From positions 55,021,457 to 55,085,456 of the forward strand of contig NC_079215.1 in the NCBI RefSeq assembly GCF_029633865.1: a stretch of DNA of 64,000 nt, read 5' to 3'. The notes beneath the pieces are model-generated. The model did no database searches. It worked only from the letters and a program-made list of their open reading frames with translations, and was not told where the DNA came from. The translations under genes and the position numbers were made by a program. Source of the stretch: Lampris incognitus. Taxonomy: Eukaryota > Chordata > Actinopteri > Lampriformes > Lampridae. Shown here piece after piece: positions 1-11,654 of the stretch; positions within the stretch are counted from its first letter, which is position 1, and each line of letters starts with the position of its first letter.

Positions 1-374
1 TAGATAACAGCTATTACTCAAAGCGGCTTCACACAGCTTGTCCCACCACTGGGTATCTCCAGCGAGACTAAATGTGCAGGAGTGACGGCGGAGAGTGGAG
101 GGGGGAGAGAAAGTACTTGTTCAGGAGAATGCCCTGTAGCTTTAAGAGAGGAGTAAGCACATGTCTTATTTCTGGTTCGTTTAGGAAGTTTGACCTTTGT
201 CTCTCTCTCTCTCCCCCTGTCCTCTCTCACACAAACACACCGTCCCTTTGATTACCTCTGTCTTCGCTGACCTCTGGTCACTGTTAGTCGCCACTCTGAA
301 TTCTTCTCTGACTTACCCTCTCTTCCTGGTGTCTTACGCTCGTCCTCTCCCTGTCTGTGGCTCGTCCCCTGCAG
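1..374 (+). other. PECAM1 intron, no exon seen
   Basis: Pyrimidine-rich intron sequence leading into the acceptor CCCTGCAG at 374. No Ig-domain exon and no recognisable repeat is visible here. Confidence 0.5.
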
Positions 375-3300
375 TGAGCATGGCCATGTGGAAGAAAGGG
401 CTGATCGTGGCGTCCTGTCTGCTGGTCGTGGCCGTGCTGGTGCTGCTGTTGGTCCTCCATTTCAGAGCCAAGAGAGGTAGAGAGACCTACAGTCCGCCGG
501 CAACACAGGCCTCTCATATTTAACTATGTATGAAAAACCAACACTTCCCCACCCTCCTCTCCCCCCTCCCACCCCCTTCTGTTCTCACCACCTCTCTCTG
601 ATCGTAGGTAAAAGAGAGCCGGCTGCAGAGCTGTCAGTGTGAGTTGACTACATGCCTCCTCAGATTACCACCATAACATAGACCAGTTTAAGCCAGTACT
701 GTAGCTCCGTTAAACTACCAGAAATTTGATGGGCTTTGAGCAGTTTTGATAGATCATGTCAACATTTTCAAATTTACGGGGCGTCCGGGTAACATAGCGG
801 TCTATTCCGTTGGCCTACCAACACGGGGATCGCTGGTTCGAGTCCCCGTGTTACCTCCGGCTTGGTCGGGCGTCCCTACAGACACAATTGGCCGTGTCTG
901 CGGGTGGGAAGCCGGGTGTGGGTATGTGTCCTGGTTGCTGCACTAGCGCCTCCTCTGGTCAGTCGGGGGCGCCTGTTCAGGGGGGAGGGGGAACTGGGGG
1001 GTAGCAGCGTGATCCTCCAACGCACTACGTCCCCCCGGCGAAACTCCTCACTGTCAGGTGTACAGAAGCGGCTGGCGGCTCCACGTGTACCGGAGGAGGC
1101 GTGTGGTAGTCCGCAGCCCTCCCCGGATCGGCAGAGGGGGCGGAGCCGCGACCGGGGCGACTCGGAAGAGCGGGGTAATTGGCCAAGTACAATTGGGGAG
1201 TAAAAGGGGGGGGGGGGGAAACATCCAACAACAAAAAAAAAGAACATTTTCAGTTTACATATTTGGCTTTCAGATTTCATAAGTTGCTGGATTTAGTGCA
1301 GAATAGAGGAAGCGATGACTTTTGTTTGAGAGCTGTCATCCCTGTGTAGAAGTATTCTGCCCCACTTTCCCACTGCCTGCGATGACTTTATTTTTACCGT
1401 TTCTCAGAAAGCCTTCGAGCCCTAAATCAGATGACTCTTTAACCGTGAGTCTAACCCACGACACAGAGGTTTATAACGCGGCCACAGGTAGCCTGGTTTT
1501 ACTACTCTCTTGTGCACCGCTACGTGTTGCCACACGTCACACATCATCTGTATGTTAACGACCATCAGTTGACGGCGTCAACACTTGGCCTGTCTCCAAA
1601 GCCATAGCATGTAGCTGCAAGCATGTCGACTTCAGCAGCCATTTGTCATACCCATACTCACTTTTACTACACATGTTCTAATATGCATGTACGGATCACA
1701 TTTTAGCATCCTCAGCTTCCTTCGTTCTTATCTCTTTTTTTTTTTCTTTTGTGGATGTCCTGTCATGTGTGTGAGTGAGAGACGTCTATCTGCTTGAGTC
1801 TTAACTCTGTGTCTGTTGCCAACATGTCTGTATGTACTTTAGAAAATATGCATTGCAGAGACCTGAGAAACAAGGCAGTGCTTGTAGTCCTTGCAGCTAA
1901 AGTGAATAATTTCAGGTACAGAGGTAGCGTGTTTATGTACGCAGCATCCATTTTGTTTCGTTGTCCACGGCAACGAATGTTTTAGTCTTTTTCTTTTTCT
2001 TTTTTCTTTTTTTTTGTCAACGGCTGTTCAGAGCGCCCGTTATTGTCTCCTTTCAGACGCAACGCCGCGCTATGATGGCACGGAGGGGAGAGCGACCAAT
2101 AGGATGCGAGATAGCGTGACGTCACTTCCTGCTGACGTCAGCAACAGGAGCAGCTACAGTGCCCCCGCAACAGTGTAGCGAAGCACTGCGATGAGAGGGA
2201 CCTCAAAAGACAAAAAAAACTATTTAAGGGGGGGGAGTATTACGGGGGAGGGGGTTTCAAAGCAGAAATCGAATCAAACGAAAACCGAAGAACAATTTCA
2301 AAAATGGACTGGAACCACCCGCCGATACAGACTCTTGAGGGATCTGAACACATGGCGCCTGACGACACGAACGGTCGGGTTCTGGCCTTTCCACTGAGGG
2401 CGCAAAACGGAGGTGACGGGGGGCTCGTGACGAGATGTGAACTTGGACCTGTTGCTCCCTCTCCCCTCCCGCTGCAGTCTGGATAGCGCTTTGGTTTCAA
2501 TAATTGCCACCATTACAGTCTTTATCTTGTGTTCCTTATTCTATCTCGTGTCCCCCTGTTCTGTATGTCTATCTCATTGCATGTCGTTGTTGTTGAAAAT
2601 GACTTAATTTGCTTGTTGAAAATGCCCCCCACTGACCGACTGCATTGTATATACACTCCCACCAGTATCAGCAGAAATGTGTGTATATATTTTTGGTTGA
2701 TCCCCTTTCCTGTTTGGCGGAAGCACTTGTAGAATAAAGAAGTCGGTGTTATTTAGCTGTGTGTCGGTACCATTCATTTTCCTCAGGCTACAATAGGTGG
2801 ATACACAAGCATGATATAAATAGACGTTGTTTTCCTATAACCAAAATTTTATTCAATGTGGTCAACTTTTAACTGTGGCGTAAAACAAGTGTCACGTGTG
2901 CGTACCACAACCCCAGGGCTAATTTAGGGTTTTGTATGGTTTTTACAGCACGCAGAGGGCCATTTTTTACTAACGTGAGCACACTCGAAAGAATTACTGA
3001 CGCGCCGCAAAATCCAGACTCGTTTCCTAAAAAGGGAAGGCCCAACAGCAGCTGCCTTTAAAATATGAAACAATGGAGTTTGCAAGAAACTTCCGATGCT
3101 GCCACAAAGCGTGTCGGTGAAAGATGGAGCTGGATGTTGACTGAAGGGGTTGGTTTTTTTTGGGGGGTGGGGGGAGCTGTTTATTTCAGGCTTCGCGAGT
3201 GTGAATGCCTGAAGCAGGTAAAGGAAATTCATCACTCGGGCCGTGGTAGTGCTCCGTCAGAAATCCCATTAAGGAGTGGGAAGTTGCGGTGGGAAGTCGT

Positions 3301-6300
3301 TTTCGCCAGTGTTTTATTGTGTAGCTGCTGTTGACTAAAAAGCGGCCTATTGTGCGTAGGGCGGCGGAAGACTTGTGGCACAGGCCAAGACAATGGGCGA
3401 AACCTGCTCCCTCGTAGCGGTTTTCTCCGTCTGGGGACGACGGAGCCTGCAGGGTGGACCTCCAGGATGGGCTGCAGCTCCACTTTCACACCGGGCAGAA
3501 ACCACAACTTGTTACAAGGGAGGCTAGTAACACAACTATTAATAGGAACTCGGCCTCTTGGATGTGTTCTGAACACACAAATCATGCCGCTAAGACTGTT
3601 GAGGACTATTGTGGTAACTCGTCCCGTTATAAGAACCAGATCCTACAGCTCATCTTACCCACCACGTTCTGATGGGTAAGGTGAAGTTTGGGCCTTTATT
3701 CCCACTAAAGCTCCAGTGCAGAATAAGAGCCTGTGCTGCTGGTTTACTGCTGTACCGTTGCGGCTTTGCTTCTCCTTACCAGCCATGACTTAATTCGTAC
3801 CTGTGTCTCTGTCTCGTAGTGAGGTTTGAGAGAACGGCAGTCAGTGTGTGGACTGAGCGACCGTCCAAACCAGGTGAGGGGACGTGAGGTGGAACATCTC
3901 ATCTCCACCGAGAGTTTTTGTTCCTTTGTTTCAAATCATCATGCAGTAACACAGATGTGGAGACACCGAGCAGTCAGCTGGGATCATGGGTGGGCGTCAA
4001 ACCTGTATATGTGGTGTAAAGTCGAGGCTACCGTGCACACTAAGCCATGACCATAGAGGACTCTTTGTTTTCTGTCGTGGACTACCTGTTCGTAAGGCAT
4101 TCACAGTATCGCTGGTACATCTCAAACCGCCTCAGAAGGAGCAGCTCCAGGTAAACCCTGGAATCAGCTGGGGGGGAAAAAACCAACAAAAAAGGGCGTC
4201 CGGGTGGCTTGACGGTCTATTCCGTTGCCTACCAACATGGGAATCGCCGGTTTGAATCCCCGTGTTACCTCCAGCTTGGTCAGGTGTCCCTACAGACACA
4301 ACTGGCTGTGTGTGCGGGTGGGAAGCCGGATGTGGGAATGTGTCCTGTTCGCTGCACTAGTGCCTCCTCTGGTCAGTCGGGGCGCCTGTTCGGGGGGAGG
4401 GGGGGGATAGCATGACCCTCCCATGCGCTACGTCCCCCTGGTGAAACTCCTCACTGTCAGGAGAAAAGAAGCGGCTGGCGACTCCACATGTATCGGAGGA
4501 GGTATGTGGTAGTCTGCAGCCCTCCCCGGATCGGCGGAGGCGGTGGAGCAGCGACCGGGATGCCTCGGAGGAGTGGGGTAATTGGCCAAGTACAATTGGG
4601 GAGAAAAAGGGGGGGAAATTACAAAATCACAAAACAAAACAATGTCCTGGTGACAGCGTGTTTTCGTTAAGACACCGTGTTTGGGTTTATGAAGCCTTTT
4701 ATTCCTGTACTCAACACAGCCAGCGATGAAGAGAGCAGCCTGGCATCCCATGAGCCTGATGTGGAGTACACTGAGGTGGTGCATCCCCAACCAGCAGATC
4801 CAGCCAGAGGTGAATATATGCACACACAGACGACCATGTAAAGCGAACACACACACACACATATGCGCACACACGCCATGTTGGATGACGCCTTTGAAAT
4901 ACTTCATTCTTCTCTGCAATAGTCATACTCCCAAGTCTCCTTACTTTCTGTCTGTTGCTATTCTTATTCGCTCACCCTATCTCTGTTGCTTACACTGCCT
5001 TTTGTCAACCTCCCACTTTTCTGTTACTATCCTGCCCGGTTTTCCATTCCATATCTCATCACCAACATCATTTAGCTTTGCTTTGCTTTGCTGACATTCC
5101 TTTATTGTTGATAAGACAGAGCAAGTCTTCCTGGGAGGGGCCTAATTATCCCTGATTGGGACTTCTCCAGGTTGCTGTAGCTGGGGTGATAGTTTGAAGA
5201 AATACAGCCGAGCTTATAAACAGGAAGGGCTTGGGCTAATTACTTGGCTGGCTTCTGTTACCAGGGGCCTCTTCATCATGCCTCCTGTGCTCTCAGGTCC
5301 CCGTGGGCCGGCGTTGGCGGTTAGGCTGCCATCTTTGTTTGTTGAGGTTTGATTAATGTGTTGCTTTCTGTCGCACAGTTCCACTGAGAAAAGGCACAGA
5401 CACAGTGTACAGCGAGCTCCAAAACGCTCCACATGGTGAGTTTCATGTCTTTCTGTACTGGCCCTGCCCAGGGTCGTATATCTCTGATCTTTAGGGCTTG
5501 GTCAGGCGTCCCTACAGACACAATTGGCCGGGCCTGTGGGTGGGAAGCCGGATGTGGGTATGTGTCCTGGTCGCTGCACTAGCACCTCCTCTGGTCGGTC
5601 AGGGTGCCTGTTCGGGGAGGAGGGGGAACTTGTGGGGAATAGCGTGATCCTCCATGCGCTACGTGCCCCTGGCGAAACTCCTCACTGTCGGCTGAAAAGA
5701 AGCAGCTGGTGACTCCACATGTATCGGAGGAGGCATGTGGTAGTCTGCAGCCCTCCCCGAACCAGCAGAGGGGGTGGAACAGCAACCGGGGTGGCTCAGA
5801 AGAGTGGGGTAATGGGCCAGATACAACTGGGGAGAAAAGGGGGGGGGGGACATCCAAAAAACAAACATCTCTGATTTTTAGGGCCCTGTATGAGTCACAG
5901 GCGGACACCCTCCGGTTGTTCTATGGTATTGGTAAAAAACCAAAATGTGGTCGCGGGACCTCTCAGTGTGGACACCCGAGCTCTGGAACCAACCACCTCA
6001 AGAATAGCTGGTTAGCTTCCTCGGTGTGCTCTTTTAAATCTCTTTTAAACACATATTTCAACAAACATGCTTTTACCTTACTGTTTTCCTCCTCTGGCTC
6101 TTGCCGTCTGTTTGGTTCTTGGTTTTTTTGGTTTTTGTCATTATGCTTTTACTTCTTTCTGACATCTTACACGGTGTGACATTTTACCAAGGCTGGATTA
6201 GTACCCCCTGGGGCCCCTGGGCACTGAAGCTCATACCCCCCCCCACCCACCCACAAACACGCACACACCACGCCCACCCCACGCCCCAGCCATTAAACCC

Positions 6301-9300
6301 CACCTTAATTATTTTGAGCTTCCAGTCAAGCTGGCATGTCAAATCCACCAAACCATAATCGCACACCTATTGGCCAAAGGCTGAATAACCAGACCAGCTG
6401 AGCAGGTATGCCTATACCAATATACAATAGACCAAGTACCGCCGTTTCACTCACAAATCACAAGACAGGGAAACAATGGATTAAATCGTCCCGAGGCAGT
6501 GCATGACTCTAGAGACTATGGCAATATGGAAAATCACCCAAGCAGACAGCACACCAGTTATAATGTGACTGACAGGATTATATATCAGTAGGCTTACAGT
6601 GCCATCCTAAGGTAACCACACAGCACAGCCGAAGGCAGCTTTCAAAATAAGGCTCCCCTAAGTGAGCTAGGCAACGTCACACAGACCTGCAACAACGATG
6701 AACTTGGCAAACGGACTCCAACACAATATAGCAGCGTCACACCACAGTGACGCAATACACGTTATACCCCCCCCCCTTCACGCGAGAACTTAATGACGGC
6801 AACTAGCAGGCATTTCCTGTGCTCGCCACTCGTCTCGTGTTCCGTTATTCTCTCGCGCTGTTTCCGGTCAGTAAACCCCCCCCCCCCCGCAACAAATGCG
6901 TTGCAGCGTGTCGATAAAACTTCGCAAGCAACGCAATAAGTTGCTCCGATGGACGGTGGATCCATTCCCGTGGTACAGCGTCACCATCGTGCAGGTGTCT
7001 GGTCAGTGCCATCTTCATACCATGGTTGCAGCGCTGAAAAGCGGTTCGTCGCAAATTGGTAGCGACGGTTCACACGACCACAATGAAACCGGAAGTTGCC
7101 CCTCAACGGACGGAAGTAGTACGTCACAAAATGGACGCCTAGGCAGCGAGCGTTTGCAAGGGCCTGTACAAATGATGGGACCTGCCACTGCAAATGAGCT
7201 TGAAGTAACGTTACTTCCCGCTGTTTGGTCGTCCCCGTCTTTATCCCTTTCTCCTCCCGTGTTTTCGTCGTCGTCCCCATCTTGTTGTACCCCGGGAGAC
7301 CTCCAGGCTAACGCTGTCGTTGCTAGCTAGCTGAGGCGGCGCGTCGCCGCAGCCGACGGTAGACGCTTCCGGGCTATCGTTACTACTTTGCTAGCTCAAC
7401 GTCCTCCGTCGGGACGCCCTCGTCGTCACTTTGTTTAGCTTTTTTGAAAAAAAAAGCCCCGCTGGGCTTTTGGTTAACGCCGTCCATTTTCTGCTGCTTG
7501 GCCGTTTTCCCCGCACGCTTCTCGCTGATACAACCTAACTGGTTGTGGATCAGGTAAAAATTCATTCCACTGTTGTTAACCTTGACTTGGCCTTGGGAAA
7601 ACTGATCCTGAATCTGCGCAGCGTAGGCCACCTGCTCTCTGTGCCCACCCACCTTGACCGCTAGCCAATCTATACAGCGTGTTGCCTGGTCACCACTTGC
7701 CCAGCCACCTCACCAATTTAATAATCGATCAGGGGAGTTAATTTTCTTGGAAACAACTTTTATTTCATTCTGACTGGGTAATTATCAAGAGAGTGGGTCA
7801 AGCTTTGTGTCATATATCTGTGGAGCCCGACACTTTTTTTTCGCCCATTGCGGAGGGCCCTTTTACGCTTAGGGGCCTCCTGGGCACATGCCCCGGTTGC
7901 CCATATGGTAGATCCGGCATGGCGTTATACTATCGCCCTGTTTTGCTACCCCTCCTTGTTTTGTACAATTTTGATATCTTCCACAATCTCCTCTTTTAAC
8001 TGTCGCGTTATCTTTCCGTTGTACGTCCGATTCATGTTGCTGAATTTGTTTGCGTAAGGCATTTTGTAACGTTTTCTGAAAGGTAATCTACCAATAAAGT
8101 AGCCACTTCTGCATCTCTAAAACATACGTTCAAACCCTTCCACTGTCTTTGCTACAGGTTGTGACCCGTATTTACGTACACTCATGGTCAGAGCTTACCC
8201 CTTCACTAAAAAAATCCTCTTGCAACTCACATAACCGATGCTAGAAAAGTTTCTTGCAGCCAAAACAGATGGGCCAGCTCCAGAAGATGACCATATCCTG
8301 TTACTGCTAGCAGGAACTTCCTGTTATTGGAGTCCGAGCCAGATGCTACATGTGTCTATCAAGCAACCCATCGCAGACATGCAGTTCTCTAGTCAAAATG
8401 AATCAAGGATTTTTGCTTATTGGGAGATTTGCAGCGCAGTCTTCTTGCCTGAGTAGGAGTACTTTAGTATTTGTTCAGAGGGCAGGGACCGTAGTTGGGG
8501 GCACCTCGGGCTTTAATGGAGGCAAACAATGGCCTTTTCAGCAGAGGAACAAGTGAGTCAGCAAGGTCAGCCACATCATACTAGTCAACTGACTAATGGA
8601 TGAGTCATGGTTGTGCCAGCTCACTATCGGATGCCCTTAGAAACACACACGCACACACACTCCCAACTGTTTTTCAGTGACGTGTGAATGACTTGTCACT
8701 ATCTTAGTGTCTCTTCTGCAGCGTAATGCAAATACACATGCATCCATACTCCACCCAACACACACACACACACACACACACTAAACTAATGTTGTTTTCT
8801 TTACAGGTGTTGCTAACTGCTGTGACTATGTGAGTTTTTCAATCTTAACTATTTTCCCAAATATGTGAATACAAAGATGATTTTTTTTTTTGTGAGAAAA
8901 TTAGCCCAAAATCTTGCTTTATATCAATGCAGTTTACTTATGTTATGTGAAATACAATTTTTAACTGAATGAACCTGATCAGTGGTCTACAGCATGGTGG
9001 CCCAGTTGTTAGCACTGTTGCCTTACAGCAAGAAGGTCCTGGGTTCGAACCCCAGGCCCTCCCGGGTCCTTTCTGTGTGGAGTTTGCATGTTCTCCCCGT
9101 GTCTGCGTGGGTTTCCTCCCGGTGCTCCGTTTTCCCCCCCACCATCAAAACAACATGCATGTTAGGCTTAATACTCCTGCCTGTGCCCCTGAGCAAGGCA
9201 ATGGAAAGAAGAACTGGAGTTGGTCCCCGGGTGCTGCAGCTGCCCACTGCTGCTATACAATAGGATGGGTTAAATGCAGAGAACACATTTATTGTAGCTC

Positions 9301-11371
9301 TACAATGACAAAATAAAGTGGCTTTCTTTTCTTCTTCTTTAAGAAGTTGCAGAATAACTGTTTTTAGGTTTACAGAAATAAAGTCAAGTCGGTTTTTAAT
9401 GGCCAAGTATGATCACATACAAAGACATTGGCTTGGCGCTTTACTGCGGTTTCACACAGCATAGGCTACCCAACTGTACACAGCAAGATAAACCAAGTAT
9501 AAGGTTAGATATCAACTGAATATAATGAATATAAAAAGTAAAATTAACATCAGTATAAAGTAGAAAATAGAAGTTTAAAGAGTGCCGTAGTAAATTATGT
9601 GTTGCACAAATATATTGTTTCAAACGTCCCTCCATTCCTCCATCGCCCCGTCCTCTCTGTAGGCTGATGGTCTAAAAGACAGGAAATGGCGGTCAGAGTT
9701 TCCAGACAAGAACAAAGGTAATTGGGCTGGTGCTTCCTTCCCTATCGGCCAGTCAAATTGCCTCCTGGCCCACCGCCTCTCTGTTCTGTGCCGCGGTGCA
9801 TTCACACTGCTGTCTGGCCAACATGGAGCTGTGAGCAGCCGGGGCCATCTGCAAAATGACAATGATAATGATAAAAGTAATGATGATGATAATAATAATT
9901 ATACTAATGATGACGATATAATTCAAATGCTAATGATAATAATTGAAATGATAATAATCAAAATGATGATAATAATAATGATATAATAATAGTGATGATG
10001 ATAATGATAATAATAATAATTAAAATGATAATAACGAGGATAGTGATAATTAAAATGATAATAATTAAAATGATGATGATAATGATAATCAAAATGATAA
10101 TAATAATAATGATATAATAATAGTGATGATGATAATAATGATAATAATTAAAATGATAATAACGATGATAATTAAAATGATAATAATTAAAATGATGATG
10201 ATAATGATAATTAAAATGATAATAATGATATAATAATAGTGATAATAATGTGATAATAATAATGATAATAACGATGATGCTAATAATAGTGATAATAATG
10301 ATGATAATAATAATAGTGATAATGATTATAATTATAAGAGTGATAATAATGATAATAATAAGAGTGATAATAATGATAATAATAATCATGATAACAATGA
10401 TAATAATGATGTTTCCAGAACTTACATCAGGGTAAGAATCAACACAGTTGATTGTTTTTATCCTGTGTCACTCCTGACATGACCCTGGCATATCAGTAAT
10501 AAGCAAAGCAAAGTGAGCAGCGTCGCAGTTTGCGCTTCAAGGAACTGTTGAAGAGGTTTTACTATAGCAGGTCTCTGAAATGGAGATTTGACCAGAAATG
10601 TAAAGCGCTTTGAGTGGCTGTTGCAGCTCGAAAAGCGCTGTATAAAATGCAACTTGATTGATTGGTTGGTCCTGTTGCTGTTCAGTTTAAAAAAAATAAA
10701 AACCCAGCAATTAGGTTTTAAAAATGATTTAATATGAGAGTGTACACCATCCTTCTTAAACAACAGTGCCCTATTATAACATGTGATCAAAGTCCAACCG
10801 TGCGGGTCTTCATTCCCACCAAACACCTGCTGGTTTCACTACCCAGCTCCTCCTTTGGATGAAGATGGGGTAAACAGTGAAGTCAGGCGCTATTAAGTTA
10901 ATTTTCACTCGAGTCCTGTAGCAGGGTGGAGTCGTTGCGGGTGGTTGATGTGACGGTGCAGCACACATGTTATGCAATTGGACATGCACCGCCTGACTCC
11001 CACCATCAGGGTGCCTCAAGACGTCCCTTTTGTAGATGTTTCATTTCATTATTGTTATCTCAAACTACTCGGCGATAGTGACGCTTTGTGACAAGCTCTC
11101 ATGTCATATTTAGTTGTATAGCTTGTATAAGCTTTGTGTTGGCGTGGACATCTTTGCTTTATGTGTTGACGTGTAAACTCGCTCAAAAAAGATGCTTTGT
11201 GCCCATGGGCAGAGTTTATTAGATTTGCTCCACTGCTTTCTTCTGAAGCATCTTCTCCTGTCTCAGCAGGGCTCAGAGGAGTACGCGGAGCTCAACGGGG
11301 AGCAACCTGAGATCAACCACACCCATCTGGATGGCTACAACCATCATGATCTGCCCGTGCCCGTGGACTGA
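375..11371 (+). CDS. pecam1: PECAM1 (CD31), 3' part: transmembrane and cytoplasmic exons
   Basis: Platelet/endothelial cell adhesion molecule, a homophilic Ig-superfamily receptor of endothelial junctions that signals by binding SHP phosphatases through tyrosine motifs. The Ig-domain exons are upstream of the window. Exons seen, with compatible phases and GT-AG ends: 375-476 (WKKGLI followed by a hydrophobic membrane segment and basic stop-transfer residues), 608-638, 1408-1487, probably 3820-3873 and 4136-4150, then 4720-4809 (VEYTEVV), 5379-5435 (DTVYSELQ), 8807-8829 and 11270-11371 (ends PVPVD, stop TGA). WKKGLI and the order of the two ITIM-type motifs match mammalian PECAM1 (SDVQYTEV, DTETVYSEV). 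The 23-nt exon matches the size I recall for mammalian exon 15, used in alternative tails. The C-terminal exon is unlike the mammalian one and carries an extra EEYAEL. The introns are rich in SINEs. Identity is confident; the two small middle exons are less sure. Confidence 0.87.
761..1258 (+). repeat. tRNA-derived SINE, full-length copy (family 1)
   Basis: Starts GGGGCGTCCGGG near 777 with an A-box region and B box (GGTTCGAGTCC near 835), followed by a ~350-bp body ending in a G-rich tract. Flanking copies of AACATTTTCAAATTTAC (761-776 and, slightly altered, 1243-1258) look like a target-site duplication, a mark of retrotransposition. It is in a PECAM1 intron. Short open frames in it are not genes. 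Confidence 0.8.
2080..2145. promoter_or_regulatory. Promoter-like CCAAT/CRE/ETS cluster inside a PECAM1 intron
   Basis: Within about 65 bases there are a CCAAT box, two perfect TGACGTCA CREs (2117-2124 and 2133-2140) and an ACTTCCT ETS-type core between them. The same CRE-plus-ACTTCC pairing occurs in the ANAPC11/ALYREF promoter at 60376-60388. A TATTTAA box lies at about 2221. The PECAM1 promoter itself is outside the window, so this may drive an internal or noncoding transcript. Confidence 0.45.
2478..2755 (+). other. Possible terminal exon with poly(A) signal inside a PECAM1 intron
   Basis: A very strong polypyrimidine tract and GCTGCAG acceptor end at 2477, and AATAAA sits at 2733-2738. 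Spliced from the exon ending at 1487 it would add VWIALWFQ and stop, giving a PECAM1 tail without ITIMs. In another phase (2) it encodes a hydrophobic ~40-residue segment (ALVSIIATITVFILCSLFYL). No known gene is recognised. Confidence 0.3.
3820..3873 (+). CDS. pecam1: Candidate 54-nt PECAM1 cytoplasmic exon
   Basis: A pyrimidine-rich stretch ending in TAG precedes, and GTGAGG follows. In phase 1 it is open and encodes VRFERTAVSVWTERPSKP. It has phase 1 at both ends, so it can be included or skipped without a frame change between the exons ending at 1487 and starting at 4720. Its place corresponds to the variable mid-tail exons of mammalian PECAM1. Inferred from splice signals and frame only. 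Confidence 0.5.
4136..4150 (+). CDS. pecam1: Candidate 15-nt PECAM1 microexon
   Basis: A 15-nt segment between CCTCAG and GTAAAC. It keeps phase 1 at both ends and would add about five residues (EGAAP) before the first ITIM exon. The polypyrimidine tract is weak, so this may be chance. Confidence 0.25.
4194..4617 (+). repeat. tRNA-derived SINE (family 1)
   Basis: Full-length copy of the family seen at 777, with the same GGGCGTCCGGGT head, B box and GGGGAGAAAAAGGG tail, about 45 bases after the candidate PECAM1 microexon. Confidence 0.8.
5481..5885 (+). repeat. tRNA-derived SINE (family 1), 5'-truncated
   Basis: Lacks the tRNA head; begins at the GGTCAGGCGTCCC segment. It is flanked by near-identical TCTCTGATCTTTAGGGC-like duplications (5481-5497 and 5869-5885), so it inserted already truncated. 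Confidence 0.75.
6180..6890. other. PECAM1 intron, nothing recognised
   Basis: Contains a CCCACCCAC / ACGCACACACC simple-sequence stretch near 6240-6290 and otherwise plain intron sequence. No exon, RNA gene or repeat is recognised. Confidence 0.4.
6895..7440. other. CpG-rich intronic segment
   Basis: GC- and CpG-rich sequence in a PECAM1 intron with CGGAAG-type ETS cores near 7090 and 7110 and TACGTCA at about 7121. It is open for 144 codons on the plus strand (6896-7330, low-complexity Ser-rich C-terminus) and abuts the minus-strand frame at 7383-7709. It could be an old promoter or transposon piece; no family is recognised. Confidence 0.3.
7383..7709 (-). other. Unrecognised open frame, about 108 codons
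   Basis: Open from just after a stop at 7710-7712 down to a stop at 7383-7385, with no good ATG start. The product has an ordinary composition in its first half (GHREQVAYAAQIQDQF, MNFYLIHNQLGCI) and a Lys-rich, nuclear-looking second half. It may be a 3' exon or a transposon remnant. I do not recognise it. Confidence 0.25.
8758..8781. repeat. (CA)n microsatellite
   Basis: Perfect CA dinucleotide run 25 bases before the 23-nt PECAM1 exon; intronic CA runs near acceptors can affect splicing (hnRNP L binding is known for CA repeats). Confidence 0.85.
8982..9317 (+). repeat. V-SINE-like element with tRNA head
   Basis: Head with A-box-like and B-box (GGTTCGAACCCC, ~9042) parts, then the strongly conserved core GTGTGGAGTTTGCATGTTCT...CTCCCGGTGCTCC that recurs at 43.1, 46.7, 49.1 and 53.1 kb. 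The core resembles the vertebrate V-SINE/Mermaid type. Located in a PECAM1 intron. Confidence 0.7.
9855..10412. repeat. Long GAT/AAT trinucleotide tract
   Basis: About 560 bases made almost only of GAT, AAT and AAA triplets with higher-order blocks (for example TAATTAAAATGATAATAA repeated). The 143-codon poly-Ile open frame on the minus strand is an artefact of the triplets. Confidence 0.9.
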
Positions 11372-11516
11372 CCATCCGCACACGTTTCTGTGGCTTTCCC
11401 GCCCCACCCCACCCCACCCCACCCCCCCGACACATTTATCTACACTTATCACATGCTTTTATTTTCTCACTTCTGTGACTCAAATATGTGGTGACTCTGC
11501 TCACTGTCATAGCTTA

Positions 11517-11522
11517 AATAAA
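11517..11522 (+). terminator. PECAM1 poly(A) signal
   Basis: AATAAA about 145 bases after the PECAM1 stop codon; the simplest end of the transcript. Confidence 0.6.
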
Positions 11523-11654
11523 GACCATGCCCCAGAAGCCACACCATGACATCATAGTATTTCCTCTGCACACTGGAATCTGCTCTTTATCTCGTGTGGC
11601 GCGCTGCAATGAGCACATAGACACGTCCGGACCACTTCAGCTGTTGGGTTACAT

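Noticed and set aside
820-860. tRNA gene candidates in the SINE heads (also near 13510, 21080, 27450, 43110)
   Set aside because: They have A and B boxes but lack a consistent cloverleaf and each lies in a multi-copy repeat, so they are tRNA-derived repeats, not tRNA genes.
876-1280. 134-codon minus-strand frame and other overlapping frames in the family 1 SINE
   Set aside because: The same sequence recurs in four other copies with different frames, so there is no coding constraint.
2304-2486. 60-codon frame MDWNHPPIQTLEG... with a good start context
   Set aside because: No recognised domain, and its phases do not allow splicing to the hydrophobic exon at 2478. Kept only as part of the intronic transcript finding.
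9958-10389. 143-codon open frame on the minus strand, almost all Ile/Thr/His
   Set aside because: It is only the translation of the GAT/AAT triplet tract.
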